Below are positions 46,259 to 55,768 of a stretch of DNA of 64,000 nucleotides, one piece after another. The translations under genes and the position numbers were made by a program. Position 1 is the stretch's first letter; each line of letters starts with the position of its first letter. The notes under the pieces are model-generated. The model ran no database searches, was not told the origin of the DNA, and saw nothing but the letters and a program-made list of their open reading frames with translations. Origin of the DNA: Acetobacter suratthaniensis (GTDB taxonomy: Bacteria > Pseudomonadota > Alphaproteobacteria > Acetobacterales > Acetobacteraceae); the NCBI RefSeq assembly GCF_017377745.1, contig NZ_JAFVMG010000001.1, positions 496,001-560,000 on the forward strand. The letters run 5' to 3'.

Positions 46259-47045
46259 CCAGATCCATGACCACAGGGACATGATCCGAAGGCGAGGCCC
46301 AGTCGCGCACATCGCGCAAAACCTGCATGGCAGAGAGTTCGGGTACAAGATCGGGTGTGACCCAGATATGATCCAGCCTGCGGCCCCGGTCTGACTTTTT
46401 CCAGTCCCGGTTACGGTAGGACCACCAGGTGTAAAGCTTCTCGTCAGCCGGTACGAAGTGGCGCATCGCATCCACAAACGCGGTCTGGCGCCAGCGTTCG
46501 AGGCGCTCGGTTTCCGGCGGCGTATGGCTGACGATCTTCAGCAACTGCTTGTGGCTCCACACATCGTGTTCGAGTGGTGCGATATTCAGATCGCCCACCA
46601 CAATCGTGCGGGTATTTTCACGCTGGGCGAACCACTGGGCTGCCTCTTCCACAAAAGCTAGCTTGTGCGCGAATTTGGGATTGATGGCGGGGTCGGGTTC
46701 ATCTCCCCCCGCAGGGACATAGAAATCATGCAGTTCCACGCTGCCCTGCGGTGCATGCACGCGAGCGGCGATATGCCGACAATCCTCTTTCTCGTACCAC
46801 ACGGGCAGGTTGGTGAGCGGCTCAAGTGGGTGGCGTGAGAGTATGGCCACGCCATTGTAGCCCTTCATGCCCTGAAAGTGCAGGTGTGCGAATCCCATCG
46901 CGTGCAGCGCTTCACTGGGAAAAAGCGGGTCTGGCACCTTGGTTTCCTGCAGGCAGACCACATCGGGGCTGATGTCGGCCACCAGCTTTTCCAGCAGGGG
47001 CAGGCGCAGGCGGAGGGAGTTGATGTTCCATGTCACAAGTCGCAT
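46248..47045 (-). CDS. xthA: Exodeoxyribonuclease III
   Basis: AP endonuclease and 3'-5' exonuclease of base excision repair. The 265 residues carry the endonuclease/exonuclease/phosphatase motifs: MRLVTWNINSLRLRL, CLQETKV (metal-binding Glu), HDFYVPAGG, VVGDLNIAPLEHDVW (catalytic Asp and Asn), and the terminal SDHVPVVMDL (catalytic His). The ATG at 47043-47045 gives the usual N-terminus; the open frame to 47129 does not. It is divergent from the dipeptidase gene. Confidence 0.95.
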   Translation of the reverse strand: MRLVTWNINSLRLRLPLLEKLVADISPDVVCLQETKVPDPLFPSEALHAMGFAHLHFQGMKGYNGVAILSRHPLEPLTNLPVWYEKEDCRHIAARVHAPQGSVELHDFYVPAGGDEPDPAINPKFAHKLAFVEEAAQWFAQRENTRTIVVGDLNIAPLEHDVWSHKQLLKIVSHTPPETERLERWRQTAFVDAMRHFVPADEKLYTWWSYRNRDWKKSDRGRRLDHIWVTPDLVPELSAMQVLRDVRDWASPSDHVPVVMDLAAS

Positions 47046-47109
47046 GGCTGGGGCATGGCGTATTGTGGCGTGCGGGGCAAGAAAAAAGCAGCGTGAACAA
47101 GGGGGGATA

Positions 47110-48243
47110 ATGCACCTGGCCTCTTGCAATTCCGGCGTGCGGAGCCATTGTCATGACATGACCGCAGATCAAACACAGCCTTCACCCGCGCCGGAAATCT
47201 GGGCGCTGCATCGCTCCATTCTGACGTTGGACAGCCACATAGACATACCCTGGCCTGATCGCGATGATGCGTTTGAAGACACGCCCGACCGGCATGTGGA
47301 TCTGCCCAAAATGCAGCGCGGCGGCATGTCGGCTGGCTGTTTCGTGGCGTATATCGGGCAGGGGCCGGTTACAGCGGAGGGGCACGCACAGGCCGGGCAG
47401 CAGTGTCTGGAAATGCTGGATGCGATCAACCGTATGCAGGGGAGCCGCAATGGCGTGACAGCCCGCCGGTGCGATACGGCTGCCCAGATTCGCGCAGCCC
47501 ATGCCGAAGGGGTGCTGGCTGTCGTGGCGGCGGTGGAAAACGGTTACGGCATGGGCGAGGATACGGCGCTGCTGGCGCAGTTCCGCCAGCGTGGTGCGCG
47601 TTATGTAACGCTGACACATAACGGCCATAACGCATTGGCGGATGCGGCCATTCATCGCCCCAGTCTGGGGGATAAGCCCGAGCGGCATGGTGGGCTGTCG
47701 GCTCTGGGGCGCGAGGCGGTGCGTGTCATGAACCGCCTCGGGCTGGTGGTGGATGTCTCGCATGCCTCACGCCAGACGATGATGCAGGCGGTCGAAGCCT
47801 CTGCAACACCGGTGGTGGCCAGTCATTCCTGCGTGCGCAGCCTGTGCGATCATCCGCGCAATCTTGATGACGGCCAGCTTGATGCGCTGGGTGCGCGTGG
47901 CGGTGTTATCCAGATTACCGCCATGCCAGCGTTCTTGCGGCCCAAGCCGGAGGAGGGGCGCCGTACGGCGGGCGTGGCCGATTTTGTGGATCATATTGAT
48001 TACGTGGTGCGGCGGCTCGGGGTTGAGCATGTCGGCATTTCTTCGGACTTTGATGGCGGCGGCGCCCTGTCGGACTGGCACAACGCCACACAGGGCGTGC
48101 TGCTGACACAGGAACTGCACAGGCGTGGTTACGACCGGAGCGAAATCGAGGCATTCTGGGGCGGTAATTTCCTGCGGCTGCTTGAGCGGGCCGAGCAGGT
48201 GGGGGCGGAACAAAGCGCGATCATGGGTGCTGTTGGAGAGTAG
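47110..48243 (+). CDS. Membrane dipeptidase (renal dipeptidase family, M19)
   Basis: Zinc dipeptidase that cleaves dipeptides, including D-amino-acid-containing ones in some bacteria. The 377 residues show the zinc ligands of M19: HxD in LDSHIDIPWPDRDD, Glu in AVENGYGMGED, His in VVDVSHASRQT and SHSCVRSLCDHPRNL, and Asp in HVGISSDFDGGG. There are two candidate starts: ATG 47110 with AAGGGGGG just upstream (chosen), or ATG 47158 with a weaker GGAG. No signal peptide is seen with either start, so it is probably cytoplasmic. Confidence 0.87.
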   Translation: MHLASCNSGVRSHCHDMTADQTQPSPAPEIWALHRSILTLDSHIDIPWPDRDDAFEDTPDRHVDLPKMQRGGMSAGCFVAYIGQGPVTAEGHAQAGQQCLEMLDAINRMQGSRNGVTARRCDTAAQIRAAHAEGVLAVVAAVENGYGMGEDTALLAQFRQRGARYVTLTHNGHNALADAAIHRPSLGDKPERHGGLSALGREAVRVMNRLGLVVDVSHASRQTMMQAVEASATPVVASHSCVRSLCDHPRNLDDGQLDALGARGGVIQITAMPAFLRPKPEEGRRTAGVADFVDHIDYVVRRLGVEHVGISSDFDGGGALSDWHNATQGVLLTQELHRRGYDRSEIEAFWGGNFLRLLERAEQVGAEQSAIMGAVGE

Positions 48244-48428
48244 AAAAAATTGTCCACTTCTCTCTTGACAGCCTCTGTTTTCAACAGAATCTCCGAAGTG
48301 TGCATGGGAGTCAGAAGGGCTTTTTTGATAAAAACCTTCTGAATCAAGCGCTTGTTCTTCATGCTTAAAAAATGGGCATTCTGATGGAAAGGCCGCAAAT
48401 CTGCGGCTCGCAGTCTGTCCATGCCATC

Positions 48429-48449
48429 TGTTCCACAGAGTTATCCACA
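48429..48449 (+). promoter_or_regulatory. DnaA-box pair upstream of uvrC
   Basis: TTATCCACA (48441-48449) is a perfect DnaA box; TGTTCCACA (48429-48437) is a two-mismatch copy in the same direction 12 nt earlier. Another two-mismatch copy, TTGTCCACT, lies at 48250-48258. They fall in the 246-bp gap before uvrC. Confidence 0.4.
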
Positions 48450-48489
48450 AAAATGGTGGATGAAAATTGCAGCCTCAAAAGAGCGCTTT

Positions 48490-50442
48490 ATGACAGCAGA
48501 AAAAACCGGAAATGACGCCTCGCAGCCCCTGTCGGCACAGCCTGCTCCAAACCCGGATGAACAGGGCGTACAGGCGCAGGACAGCGCGGATGGGCTGAAA
48601 GGAGTCGAGGCCATACGCCACGCTCTGCGCACCATGCCCTATGCGCCGGGCGTTTACCGTATGCTGGGGGCTCGGGGCGAGGTGCTGTACGTGGGCAAGG
48701 CGCTGTCGCTGCGCAAGCGGGTGACATCCTACACCCATGTGGCGCGCCTGCCCGAACGCCTGCGCAGGATGGTGTCGGAAACGGTTACGATGGAAATCGT
48801 CACCACCCATACCGAGGCCGAGGCCCTGCTGCTTGAGGCCAATTACATCAAGCGCATGAAGCCACGCTTCAATATCCTGCTGCGTGATGACAAAAGCTAC
48901 CCGTGGCTGATGCTGACGGATGAACACCCTTTTCCCCAGATTGCCAAACATCGGGGCAAGCCGGTCAAGGGGGCATCACTCTGGGGGCCTTTTGCTTCCG
49001 CATGGGCGGTTAATCAGACCCTGAACCTGATCCAGCGGGTTTTTCTGCTGCGTTCCTGTACCGATGCGGTGTTCAACAGCCGCAGCAGACCCTGCCTGCT
49101 GTATCAGATCAAACGCTGTTCCGCCCCGTGTGTGGACCGGATTGAACCGCAGGCTTATGCGCAGCTTGTCGAGCAGGCGCGTGACTTCCTGTCCGGTAAA
49201 GATGGCGCCCTGCGTGAGACGTTGGGGCATCAAATGAACGAAGCCTCCGAAGCCCTTGATTTTGAAAGAGCGGCCCTGTTGCGAGACCGTATCCGCGCTC
49301 TGGCGCAGATGCAGGAGTCCAGCACCATCAACCCGGCCTCCCTGCCGGAAGCGGATGTGCTGGGCCTGTGGCAGGAAGGGGGGCAGACCTGCATTCAGGT
49401 GTTCTTTATCCGTGGCGGGCGCAACAATGGCAGCCGCTCGTTTTTTCCCGCCCATACGCAGGATGAGGCAGCGGGAGATATTCTGAGCGCGTTTATTGCC
49501 CAGTTTTACGACGACAAGCCCTGTCCGGCCCGCATACTGGTGAATGCGGATCTGCCAGAGCAGGCACTATTGTCCGAGGCCCTGTCCCTGAGGCGTGGCC
49601 GCAAGGTGGAAATAACGTACCCCCAACGCGGTGAAAAAAAGCAGGTACTTGATCACGCCGTCACCAATGCGCGTGATGCGCTCAAGCGCAGGCTGGCCGA
49701 AACGGCAGGGCAGGCGCGGCTACTGGAAGGCGTTGCAACCCTGTTCGGGCTGTCGGCCCCCCCGAACCGTATCGAGGTGTACGATAACAGCCATATTCAG
49801 GGTGCTCATGCTTACGGGGTCATGATTGTCGGTGGGCCGGAAGGATTCGACCGCAAGGCCTATCGCAAGTTTCGTATTCGTGGCCCGGTTACGCCGGGCG
49901 ATGATTTCGGCATGATGCGCGAAGTGCTGGAGCGCCGTTTCGGGCGTGCGCTCAAGGAGGCCGAGTCAGGCGATACCTCCAACTGGCCCGATGTGCTGCT
50001 GATCGACGGTGGGGCCGGTCAGTATTCTGCCGTGCGGGCCGTGCTGGATGAGCTGGGGGTAACAGGGGTAACGCTGGTTGGTATTGCCAAAGGGCCAGAC
50101 CGCGATGCCGGGCGTGAATGGTTTTACACCGGTACAGGAGCGCCGTTTCAGCTCGATCCGCGCGACCCGGTTCTCTACTACCTCCAGCGCCTGCGTGATG
50201 AGGCGCACCGTTTCGCCATTACCACCCACCGGGCGGGCCGTTCCAAAACGCTTGTGACATCCGAACTGGATGATATTCCCGGTGTTGGCCCAGCCCGAAA
50301 AAAAATGTTGCTCAATACATTTGGCTCGGCGCGGACGGTGCGGCAGGCGGGGTTGGCGGAACTTGAAGCCGCACCCGGCATCAACCGCGAAATGGCACGC
50401 ATTATTTACGGGCATTTTCACCCGGATTGGCAACCGGGTTAG
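48490..50442 (+). CDS. uvrC: UvrABC system protein C
   Basis: Dual-incision nuclease of nucleotide excision repair. Seen in order: the GIY-YIG 3' nuclease ([26 protein letters not shown], as two parts around 50-75), a Cys-containing linker, the UvrB-binding UVR motif ([23 protein letters not shown] region), the RNase H-like 5' nuclease domain ([12 protein letters not shown] and [11 protein letters not shown] with catalytic Asp), and a C-terminal (HhH)2 pair ([16 protein letters not shown]). ATG 48490 gives 650 residues; 48460 and 48421 are in-frame alternatives. No SOS box is seen upstream, but DnaA-box-like sequences are. pgsA follows, as in many Proteobacteria. Confidence 0.95.
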   Translation: MTAEKTGNDASQPLSAQPAPNPDEQGVQAQDSADGLKGVEAIRHALRTMPYAPGVYRMLGARGEVLYVGKALSLRKRVTSYTHVARLPERLRRMVSETVTMEIVTTHTEAEALLLEANYIKRMKPRFNILLRDDKSYPWLMLTDEHPFPQIAKHRGKPVKGASLWGPFASAWAVNQTLNLIQRVFLLRSCTDAVFNSRSRPCLLYQIKRCSAPCVDRIEPQAYAQLVEQARDFLSGKDGALRETLGHQMNEASEALDFERAALLRDRIRALAQMQESSTINPASLPEADVLGLWQEGGQTCIQVFFIRGGRNNGSRSFFPAHTQDEAAGDILSAFIAQFYDDKPCPARILVNADLPEQALLSEALSLRRGRKVEITYPQRGEKKQVLDHAVTNARDALKRRLAETAGQARLLEGVATLFGLSAPPNRIEVYDNSHIQGAHAYGVMIVGGPEGFDRKAYRKFRIRGPVTPGDDFGMMREVLERRFGRALKEAESGDTSNWPDVLLIDGGAGQYSAVRAVLDELGVTGVTLVGIAKGPDRDAGREWFYTGTGAPFQLDPRDPVLYYLQRLRDEAHRFAITTHRAGRSKTLVTSELDDIPGVGPARKKMLLNTFGSARTVRQAGLAELEAAPGINREMARIIYGHFHPDWQPG

Positions 50443-50503
50443 GAGGCGTGTCCGATCAAAAAAAACGGCTTGGGGCAATTGGGGCTCAGGCAGGCATTCC
50501 AGC

Positions 50504-51103
50504 ATGGACGGAAATACGCTAATATCCGTTTCGATGCTGACAGATCTGCCCAATGTCCTGACGCTTTCGCGTATCGCGGCTATCCCGGTTGTGGTGTGGC
50601 TTGCGGCGTGGGGTACGCCTGACGCAAATGCAGGCGCGTGCGTTCTGTTCATTCTCGCCGGGATTACCGATTATTTTGATGGCAAGCTCGCGCGCTCCCG
50701 CCATCAGTTATCGGATTTCGGGCGCATGTTCGATTCCATCGCAGACAAGCTGCTGGTCGGAGCCTGCCTGATGGTGCTGGCGGGCTATATGCGCCTGCCG
50801 TATTTCAGCCTGTGGCCTGCCATTGTCATTCTGTGCCGTGAAATTCTGGTTTCCGGCATGCGTGAATATCTGGCCGAACGCCGGGCAAGCCTGCCAGTCA
50901 CACGGCTTGCCAAATGGAAAACCGGCTTTCAGATGACCGCTATCGGCTTTCTGCTTGCGGGCGATGGCACGGGGCAGGTGTTGGGCATGCCTTGGCTGCC
51001 CGTGGCGTTTATCGGGGCCACATTGCTGTGGATTGCTGCCGCGTTAACCCTGATTACCGGATGGGATTACCTGACAACCGGCCTGAGGCATGTCGAGCGC
51101 TAG
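50504..51103 (+). CDS. pgsA: CDP-diacylglycerol-glycerol-3-phosphate 3-phosphatidyltransferase
   Basis: Makes phosphatidylglycerol phosphate, the precursor of phosphatidylglycerol and cardiolipin, in the inner membrane. The full CDP-alcohol phosphotransferase motif D-xx-DG-xx-AR-x8-G-xxx-D-xxx-D is present (DYFDGKLARSRHQLSDFG, then RMFDSIAD). The N-terminus is LPNVLTLSRIAAIPVVV, and there are about five TM helices. ATG 50504 gives 199 residues; ATG 50534 is possible. It follows uvrC by 61 nt on the same strand. Confidence 0.93.
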   Translation: MDGNTLISVSMLTDLPNVLTLSRIAAIPVVVWLAAWGTPDANAGACVLFILAGITDYFDGKLARSRHQLSDFGRMFDSIADKLLVGACLMVLAGYMRLPYFSLWPAIVILCREILVSGMREYLAERRASLPVTRLAKWKTGFQMTAIGFLLAGDGTGQVLGMPWLPVAFIGATLLWIAAALTLITGWDYLTTGLRHVER

Positions 51104-51187
51104 GCGCGCATATGGCTGCATTGTGTTCGCATGCCCGCATGGGATTTTTCCGCCATTTTGTGTGATTGTGGGCAGGACACGCTGCTA

Positions 51188-51727
51188 ATGCACGGGCGGT
51201 CTGCTCGGGTGGGGCTGAAAAGCGCTGCCTGTCTCATGCTGTCCCTGTTTGTTCAGGGGTGTGGTGGTGCGACATCGCCAGCCACATCGCCAGCCGGACA
51301 GGATGCATTGGTACGGCTGGATACCGAATCCCGGCGGCATATCCGGCATGAGGATCTTATGCGGCGCGATACAGCACTGCACGCTCCCATGAAACTGGAT
51401 GTCTCAGCAATCAGGCCATTGCTGGACGAGGCTTCTGTTCTGCCACGCGAAACGGCGGCACCCGTGCGTGGGGCGAGTGGTGCAGGTCTGGCCCCGGAGT
51501 CTGTTCTGCCCGATGGGCAGGAACTGCACATGGATAACCAGCATGATGTCATGGAGCCGGAAGGGGCAGTCCCGCCGGGCGGGGTGGGGAAAGCTGGCGG
51601 AACGAGCCCGACCTCTATAGATATCCCCAATGCTGATGGCAGCATCACCCATGTGGCGCCGGATGGCACGGTGCGAACCGAAAAGCTGATTTCACACACG
51701 CGCTCTGCTCAGGGGCGGGGTGGCTGA
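51188..51727 (+). CDS. Putative lipoprotein of unknown function
   Basis: A 179-residue protein with a signal peptide ending in a lipobox-like FVQGC (about residues 21-25 from ATG 51188). The mature part is Pro/Gly/Asp-rich and looks disordered, ending in a short repeat-like stretch, IPNADGSITHVAPDGTVRTE, in which DGSIT and DGTVR are similar. No family is recognised. Its 3' end overlaps the longest open frame of moaD (GTG at 51720), though the likely moaD start is downstream. Confidence 0.55.
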   Translation: MHGRSARVGLKSAACLMLSLFVQGCGGATSPATSPAGQDALVRLDTESRRHIRHEDLMRRDTALHAPMKLDVSAIRPLLDEASVLPRETAAPVRGASGAGLAPESVLPDGQELHMDNQHDVMEPEGAVPPGGVGKAGGTSPTSIDIPNADGSITHVAPDGTVRTEKLISHTRSAQGRGG

Positions 51728-51788
51728 GGGTACGGTACAAGGCATCGCAGAGGTGCCGCAGGATTTTAAAGGGAGTGCGACAACCGGC

Positions 51789-52046
51789 ATGACAGTCACG
51801 GTTCTGTATTTTGCCGCCTTGCGTGAGCAGATCGGGCGTGAGGCTCAGGAACTCGATGTTCCGGCTGAAGGGCTGGCGGTATCCGCCCTGCTGGCGCGGC
51901 TGGGGGCGGAGGATTCCCGCGCTGCCACAGCACTGGCGGAGCAGCCCCGGCTACGCGTGGCAGTCAACCACGCTCTGTGTGCGATGAGTGACATGGTGCG
52001 TCCGGGCGATGAAGTGGCGGTATTTCCGCCCATGACCGGTGGCTGA
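51789..52046 (+). CDS. moaD: Molybdopterin synthase small subunit
   Basis: Ubiquitin-like sulfur carrier that, as a C-terminal thiocarboxylate, donates sulfur to precursor Z for molybdopterin. From ATG 51789 it has 85 residues: TVTVLYFAALREQIG at the N-terminus, VNHALCAMSDMVRPGDEVAVFPPMTGG at the end (given in parts), finishing in the required Gly-Gly. An in-frame GTG at 51720 would add 23 residues without similarity to the family. It overlaps moaE by 8 nt, so the two subunits are translated together. Confidence 0.92.
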   Translation: MTVTVLYFAALREQIGREAQELDVPAEGLAVSALLARLGAEDSRAATALAEQPRLRVAVNHALCAMSDMVRPGDEVAVFPPMTGG

Positions 52047-52518
52047 GCCTGTGCAACAGGGCCAGGGCGTGCGTGTTGCCGTGCAGGCAGAGGCATTTGA
52101 TGTGGCGGCGGAAATGGCGCGTCTGTCCTCCCTGTCCACGTTGGCGGGGGGTATCAGCCTGTTTGTCGGGCAGGTGCGTGGTGGGGCGGGGCTGGTCAGC
52201 CTTACGCTTGAACACTATCCGGGCATGACCGAAAAAGTCATGAGGACGCTGGCGGATGACGCCATGACGCGTTTCGACCTGCTGGGCTGCACGGTGATTC
52301 ACCGTATCGGGCGGCTGGAGGTTGGCCAGCCGATCGTTTTTGTAGGGGCTTGTGCTGCCCATCGTGGTGCTGCGCTGGCGGCCACCAGTTTTCTGATAGA
52401 TCGGCTGAAGACGGGCGCTCCCTTCTGGAAGAAGGAAGAATATGCCAGCGGCGCAGCCACATGGGTTGAAGCCCGCGTGGAAGATGAAGCCGCCGCCAGC
52501 GCATGGGACGCCCCGTAA
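52039..52518 (+). CDS. moaE: Molybdopterin synthase large subunit
   Basis: Catalytic subunit of molybdopterin synthase, 159 residues. Family features are GGISLFVGQVRG, LTLEHYPGMTEK, IHRIGRLEVGQ, CAAHRGAALAATSFLIDRLK and KTGAPFWKKE, which holds the catalytic lysines. The start is GTG inside moaD. The pair implies that the organism makes molybdenum cofactor; moeA occurs later in the window. It converges on bioA with 17 nt between the stops. Confidence 0.94.
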   Translation: MAEPVQQGQGVRVAVQAEAFDVAAEMARLSSLSTLAGGISLFVGQVRGGAGLVSLTLEHYPGMTEKVMRTLADDAMTRFDLLGCTVIHRIGRLEVGQPIVFVGACAAHRGAALAATSFLIDRLKTGAPFWKKEEYASGAATWVEARVEDEAAASAWDAP

Positions 52519-52535
52519 GACAGGGCGCGGGCGCC

Positions 52536-53840
52536 TTAGCCCCCCAGAACCGTGCGGATGGTGCGTGTGAGGTGCCGCAGTTCGTCCTCACTGATGGTGA
52601 AGGCGGGTGTCAGATAGACAATGTTGCGGAAGGGGCGGATCCACGCACCATGCCCGATAAAGGTCTGTCGTAGGGTATCGGGGTTTGCAATCCGTTCGAG
52701 TTCCACCACCCCAATGGCCCCGAGTGTGCGGACATCGCGCACGCCGGGCAGGGTGCGGCAGGCTTCGAGTTCTTCGCACAGTATGGCATTGATACGGGCG
52801 ACCTGCTCCAGCCGGGGCTCGCGTTCAAACAGGTCGAGCGAGGCATTGGCGCAGGCGCAGGCCAGAGGGTTGGCCATGAAGGTTGGGCCGTGCATGAGTG
52901 CGTGTTCGGGATTATCCGACAAAAAAGCCTCGAACACATGACGGCGGGCAACCGTTGCGGCTAGCGCCATAGTGCCGCCTGTCAGGGCTTTTGAAAGCGT
53001 GATGATATCCGGCACGATCCCCGCCTGCTCACAGGCGAACAGGCTGCCTGTGCGGCCAAAGCCGGTAAAGATTTCATCAAGGATCAGCAGGACATCGTAG
53101 CGGTCAGCCGCGGTGCGCAGGGTTTGCAGCACATGTGGTGGGTGGAACAGCATACCCCCGGCACCCTGCACCAGTGGTTCCACGATAATGGCTGCCAGTT
53201 CATGCGCGTGTTGTTCCAGCAGGCTGTAAAAGCGTGCCGTACTGGCCTCATCCACCGGTAGGGGAGCAATGACGTGCTGCGCCAGTGCTTTGCCATATAG
53301 GTGGTGCATACCTTCTTCGGGGTCGCAGATGGCCATGGTGGCCAGCGTGTCGCCGTGGTAGCCGCCCTGAAACGCCAGCATTTTTGTGCGGTTCTGTTCG
53401 CCACGGTTGAGCCTGTATTGGATGGCCATTTTCATGGCTACTTCGACTGCGACAGAACCGGAATCCGTAAAAAAGACCCGCTCCAGATCGCCCGGCAGCA
53501 GGGCGCACAGGCGGCTTGCAAGGCGCAGGGCGGGTTCATGCACCATGCCGCCAAACATGACATGGGGCATGCGCGCCAGTTGTTCGGCTGCGACAGCATG
53601 AATATGCGGGTGGTTGTAACCGTGGCAGGCTGTCCACCATGCCGCTACACCATCGACCAGCCTGCGCCCGTCTGCCAGCGTTATGCGGCTTCCCTGCGTG
53701 GCAATGCAGGGCAGGGGCTGCGGTGCGGTCTGCATCTGGCTGTAGGGGAGCCAGATATGGGGCAGACCCTGTGTGTACCATGCGGGTTCCGGGGCTTGGG
53801 GGGCATGGGCCGCGTGAGCGTTGGAGGGGGCGGTATTCAT
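52536..53840 (-). CDS. bioA: Adenosylmethionine-8-amino-7-oxononanoate aminotransferase
   Basis: PLP enzyme that converts KAPA to DAPA with SAM as amino donor in biotin synthesis. The 434 residues have [10 protein letters not shown] and [12 protein letters not shown] near the N-terminus, [25 protein letters not shown], and LSKALTGG with the PLP lysine. The ATG at 53838-53840 has AAGGA upstream. It is divergent from bioF with 58 bp between the start codons; no BioR-type palindrome is seen there. Confidence 0.95.
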   Translation of the reverse strand: MNTAPSNAHAAHAPQAPEPAWYTQGLPHIWLPYSQMQTAPQPLPCIATQGSRITLADGRRLVDGVAAWWTACHGYNHPHIHAVAAEQLARMPHVMFGGMVHEPALRLASRLCALLPGDLERVFFTDSGSVAVEVAMKMAIQYRLNRGEQNRTKMLAFQGGYHGDTLATMAICDPEEGMHHLYGKALAQHVIAPLPVDEASTARFYSLLEQHAHELAAIIVEPLVQGAGGMLFHPPHVLQTLRTAADRYDVLLILDEIFTGFGRTGSLFACEQAGIVPDIITLSKALTGGTMALAATVARRHVFEAFLSDNPEHALMHGPTFMANPLACACANASLDLFEREPRLEQVARINAILCEELEACRTLPGVRDVRTLGAIGVVELERIANPDTLRQTFIGHGAWIRPFRNIVYLTPAFTISEDELRHLTRTIRTVLGG

Positions 53841-53898
53841 GCGCGTGTCCTTGCAGGAAGATTGACCGAAGGCGCGCGCTCCGGCACCAAGTCGTGTC

Positions 53899-55089
53899 AT
53901 GATGCGGTTTGATGATCTGTTTCTTAAAGGGCTGGATACTCTCGCGGGGCAAGGCCGTCTACGGTCGTGCAGGGACTGGGGGGCCGAGGCCGGTGCGTTC
54001 CTGCAGCGCGGGGCTGATGGGCCGCGCGTCGTGGATTTTTCCTCCAACGATTATCTGGGCCTGCGCACACATCCGCTGCTGGCTGAACGTGGAGCGGAGT
54101 GGGGGCGCCGTTTTGGCAGCGGCAGCGGTGCGTCCCGGCTGGTGACGGGCACCATGCCCGCAACGCGCGCGCTTGAAGCGCGGCTGGCGGCCCTTAAAGG
54201 CATGCAGGCCGCGCGTATTTTTTCATCAGGCTGGCAGGCCAATGCCTCACTGGTGCCTGCCCTTGTGGCGCTATCGCGGCAGGTGACCGGCGTACCGGCG
54301 ATCGTTCTGGTCGATAAACTCATCCATGCCAGCCTGTATCAGGGCTGTGCGGCCGCCGGTGTCAGGCCTGTTCGCTTCCGCCATAATGACATGGAGCATC
54401 TGCGCACGTTGCTGGAACAGGCCGAAGGGCCGGGCTTACGTCTGATCCTGACAGAAAGCGTGTTCAGTATGGATGGTGACCGGGCGGATATGGAAGCGCT
54501 GCATAGCCTTGCGCAGGAGTACAATGCCTTCCTGTGTGTGGATGAAGCGCATGCCACGGGCATTCTGGGGCCACAGGGCAAGGGGCTGGTAGCCGGGCGG
54601 GCTGACCTGGTGGTGGGTACCTTCAGCAAGGCGCTGGGGTGCATGGGGGCGTTTGTTGCGGCATCGGAGGCGGTGTGCCGGTGGCTGGAGAATGCGGCTT
54701 CAGGCTTTGTGTTCTCCACAGCGCCTTCTCCGCTGGTGCTGGGGAGTGTGGATGCGGCGCTGGACAGGCTTGCGGATATGGATGAAGCCCGCGCTCATGT
54801 GGCTGGGCTGGCTAATCTGTTCCGCGAGCGCATGACCGGACAGGGGTTTGATGTCGGCCCGTCCACCACGCAGATTGTGCCGGTTCTGGTCGGGCAGGAA
54901 GCAGAGACTCTCGCACTGGCCCGTGCGGTTGAGCAGGCGGGTTTTCTGGCGGTCGCTATCCGGCCACCCACGGTGCCGCCGGGGGCGTGTCGCCTGCGTG
55001 TGGTGCTGCACGCTCACCATACCCGCGAACAGGTGGAGGCGCTGGCGACCGCCATCACGCAGGCAACAAGGAGCCTGTCTCATGACTGA
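53899..55089 (+). CDS. bioF: 8-amino-7-oxononanoate synthase
   Basis: PLP enzyme that joins pimeloyl-ACP (or -CoA) and alanine to give KAPA. The 396 residues show FSSNDYLGLRTHP, GSGASRLVTG, FSSGWQANAS, LTESVFSMDGD, VDEAHATG and FSKALGCMGAF with the PLP lysine. Its stop overlaps the following esterase gene by 8 nt, starting a tightly packed bioF-esterase-bioCD operon. Starts at 53899 and 53902 (ATGATG) cannot be told apart. Confidence 0.95.
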   Translation: MMRFDDLFLKGLDTLAGQGRLRSCRDWGAEAGAFLQRGADGPRVVDFSSNDYLGLRTHPLLAERGAEWGRRFGSGSGASRLVTGTMPATRALEARLAALKGMQAARIFSSGWQANASLVPALVALSRQVTGVPAIVLVDKLIHASLYQGCAAAGVRPVRFRHNDMEHLRTLLEQAEGPGLRLILTESVFSMDGDRADMEALHSLAQEYNAFLCVDEAHATGILGPQGKGLVAGRADLVVGTFSKALGCMGAFVAASEAVCRWLENAASGFVFSTAPSPLVLGSVDAALDRLADMDEARAHVAGLANLFRERMTGQGFDVGPSTTQIVPVLVGQEAETLALARAVEQAGFLAVAIRPPTVPPGACRLRVVLHAHHTREQVEALATAITQATRSLSHD

Positions 55090-55768
55090 GCCGCGCGTGG
55101 TGCTGGTGCATGGCTGGGGGTTTGGGCCAGAGTTCTGGGGCCCCCTGCGGGAGCGGCTTAGCAGGCCCGATGTGTCAGTCGCGGATCTTGGTTTTTTTGG
55201 TGGTGGGCACGGGCTGGCTCCGGCGGAGTTGGCGGCGTTCTGTCAGGCTGGTGGGCCAGTGCTGGCGGTGGGCCACTCGCTGGGTTTTCTGTGGCTGGCC
55301 AGTCAGGTGACGTTACCTGCGGGGAGCTTTCTGGCGGGGATCAACGCTTTTGGTTGCTTTGCCGCCCGCCCGGATTTTTCAGCCGGTGTGGCGCCGCGCC
55401 TTCTGGGGCGTATGGCGCAGGGGCTGGACAGGGCCGCCCTGACGGTTGTGAATGATTTTCGCACACGCTGTGGCGGCGGTGCCCTGCCAGCTCAAACCAT
55501 GCCTGATAGCGCGGCTCTTGCGGACGGATTGCAGCTTTTGCGTGAGGGAGATGCCCGCACCGCGCTGGCGGGTATGGGAACGAATATGGCGGTGCTGGCA
55601 GCAGAGGATGACCCGATCGTGCCTCCGGCCATGACGAAGGATTCCCTGCCAGCAGCCGCGGCCCTCACATGGACACAGGGCGGCCACCTGCTGCCACAAA
55701 CCGCCCCGGATACCTGCGTGGCATTTCTGAACCGATGCCGCCAGACAATGCGCGAGAGACAGCCATGA
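55082..55768 (+). CDS. Alpha/beta hydrolase, likely pimeloyl-ACP methyl ester esterase (BioH role)
   Basis: A 228-residue hydrolase with the oxyanion segment LVHGWGFGPEFWGPL, nucleophile elbow GHSLGF (Ser about residue 64), acid in AAEDDPIVPP (about 180) and catalytic His in GGHLLPQ (about 204). Its place between bioF and bioC argues that it removes the methyl group that BioC adds, ending pimeloyl-ACP synthesis. Sequence alone does not separate BioH from other esterases that fill this role. It overlaps bioF by 8 nt and bioCD by 4 nt. Confidence 0.8.
   Translation: MTEPRVVLVHGWGFGPEFWGPLRERLSRPDVSVADLGFFGGGHGLAPAELAAFCQAGGPVLAVGHSLGFLWLASQVTLPAGSFLAGINAFGCFAARPDFSAGVAPRLLGRMAQGLDRAALTVVNDFRTRCGGGALPAQTMPDSAALADGLQLLREGDARTALAGMGTNMAVLAAEDDPIVPPAMTKDSLPAAAALTWTQGGHLLPQTAPDTCVAFLNRCRQTMRERQP

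Noticed and set aside
53841-53898. BioR or BirA operator between bioA and bioF
   Set aside because: No TTATnnATAA-type palindrome or BirA-like repeat is visible in the 58 bp.
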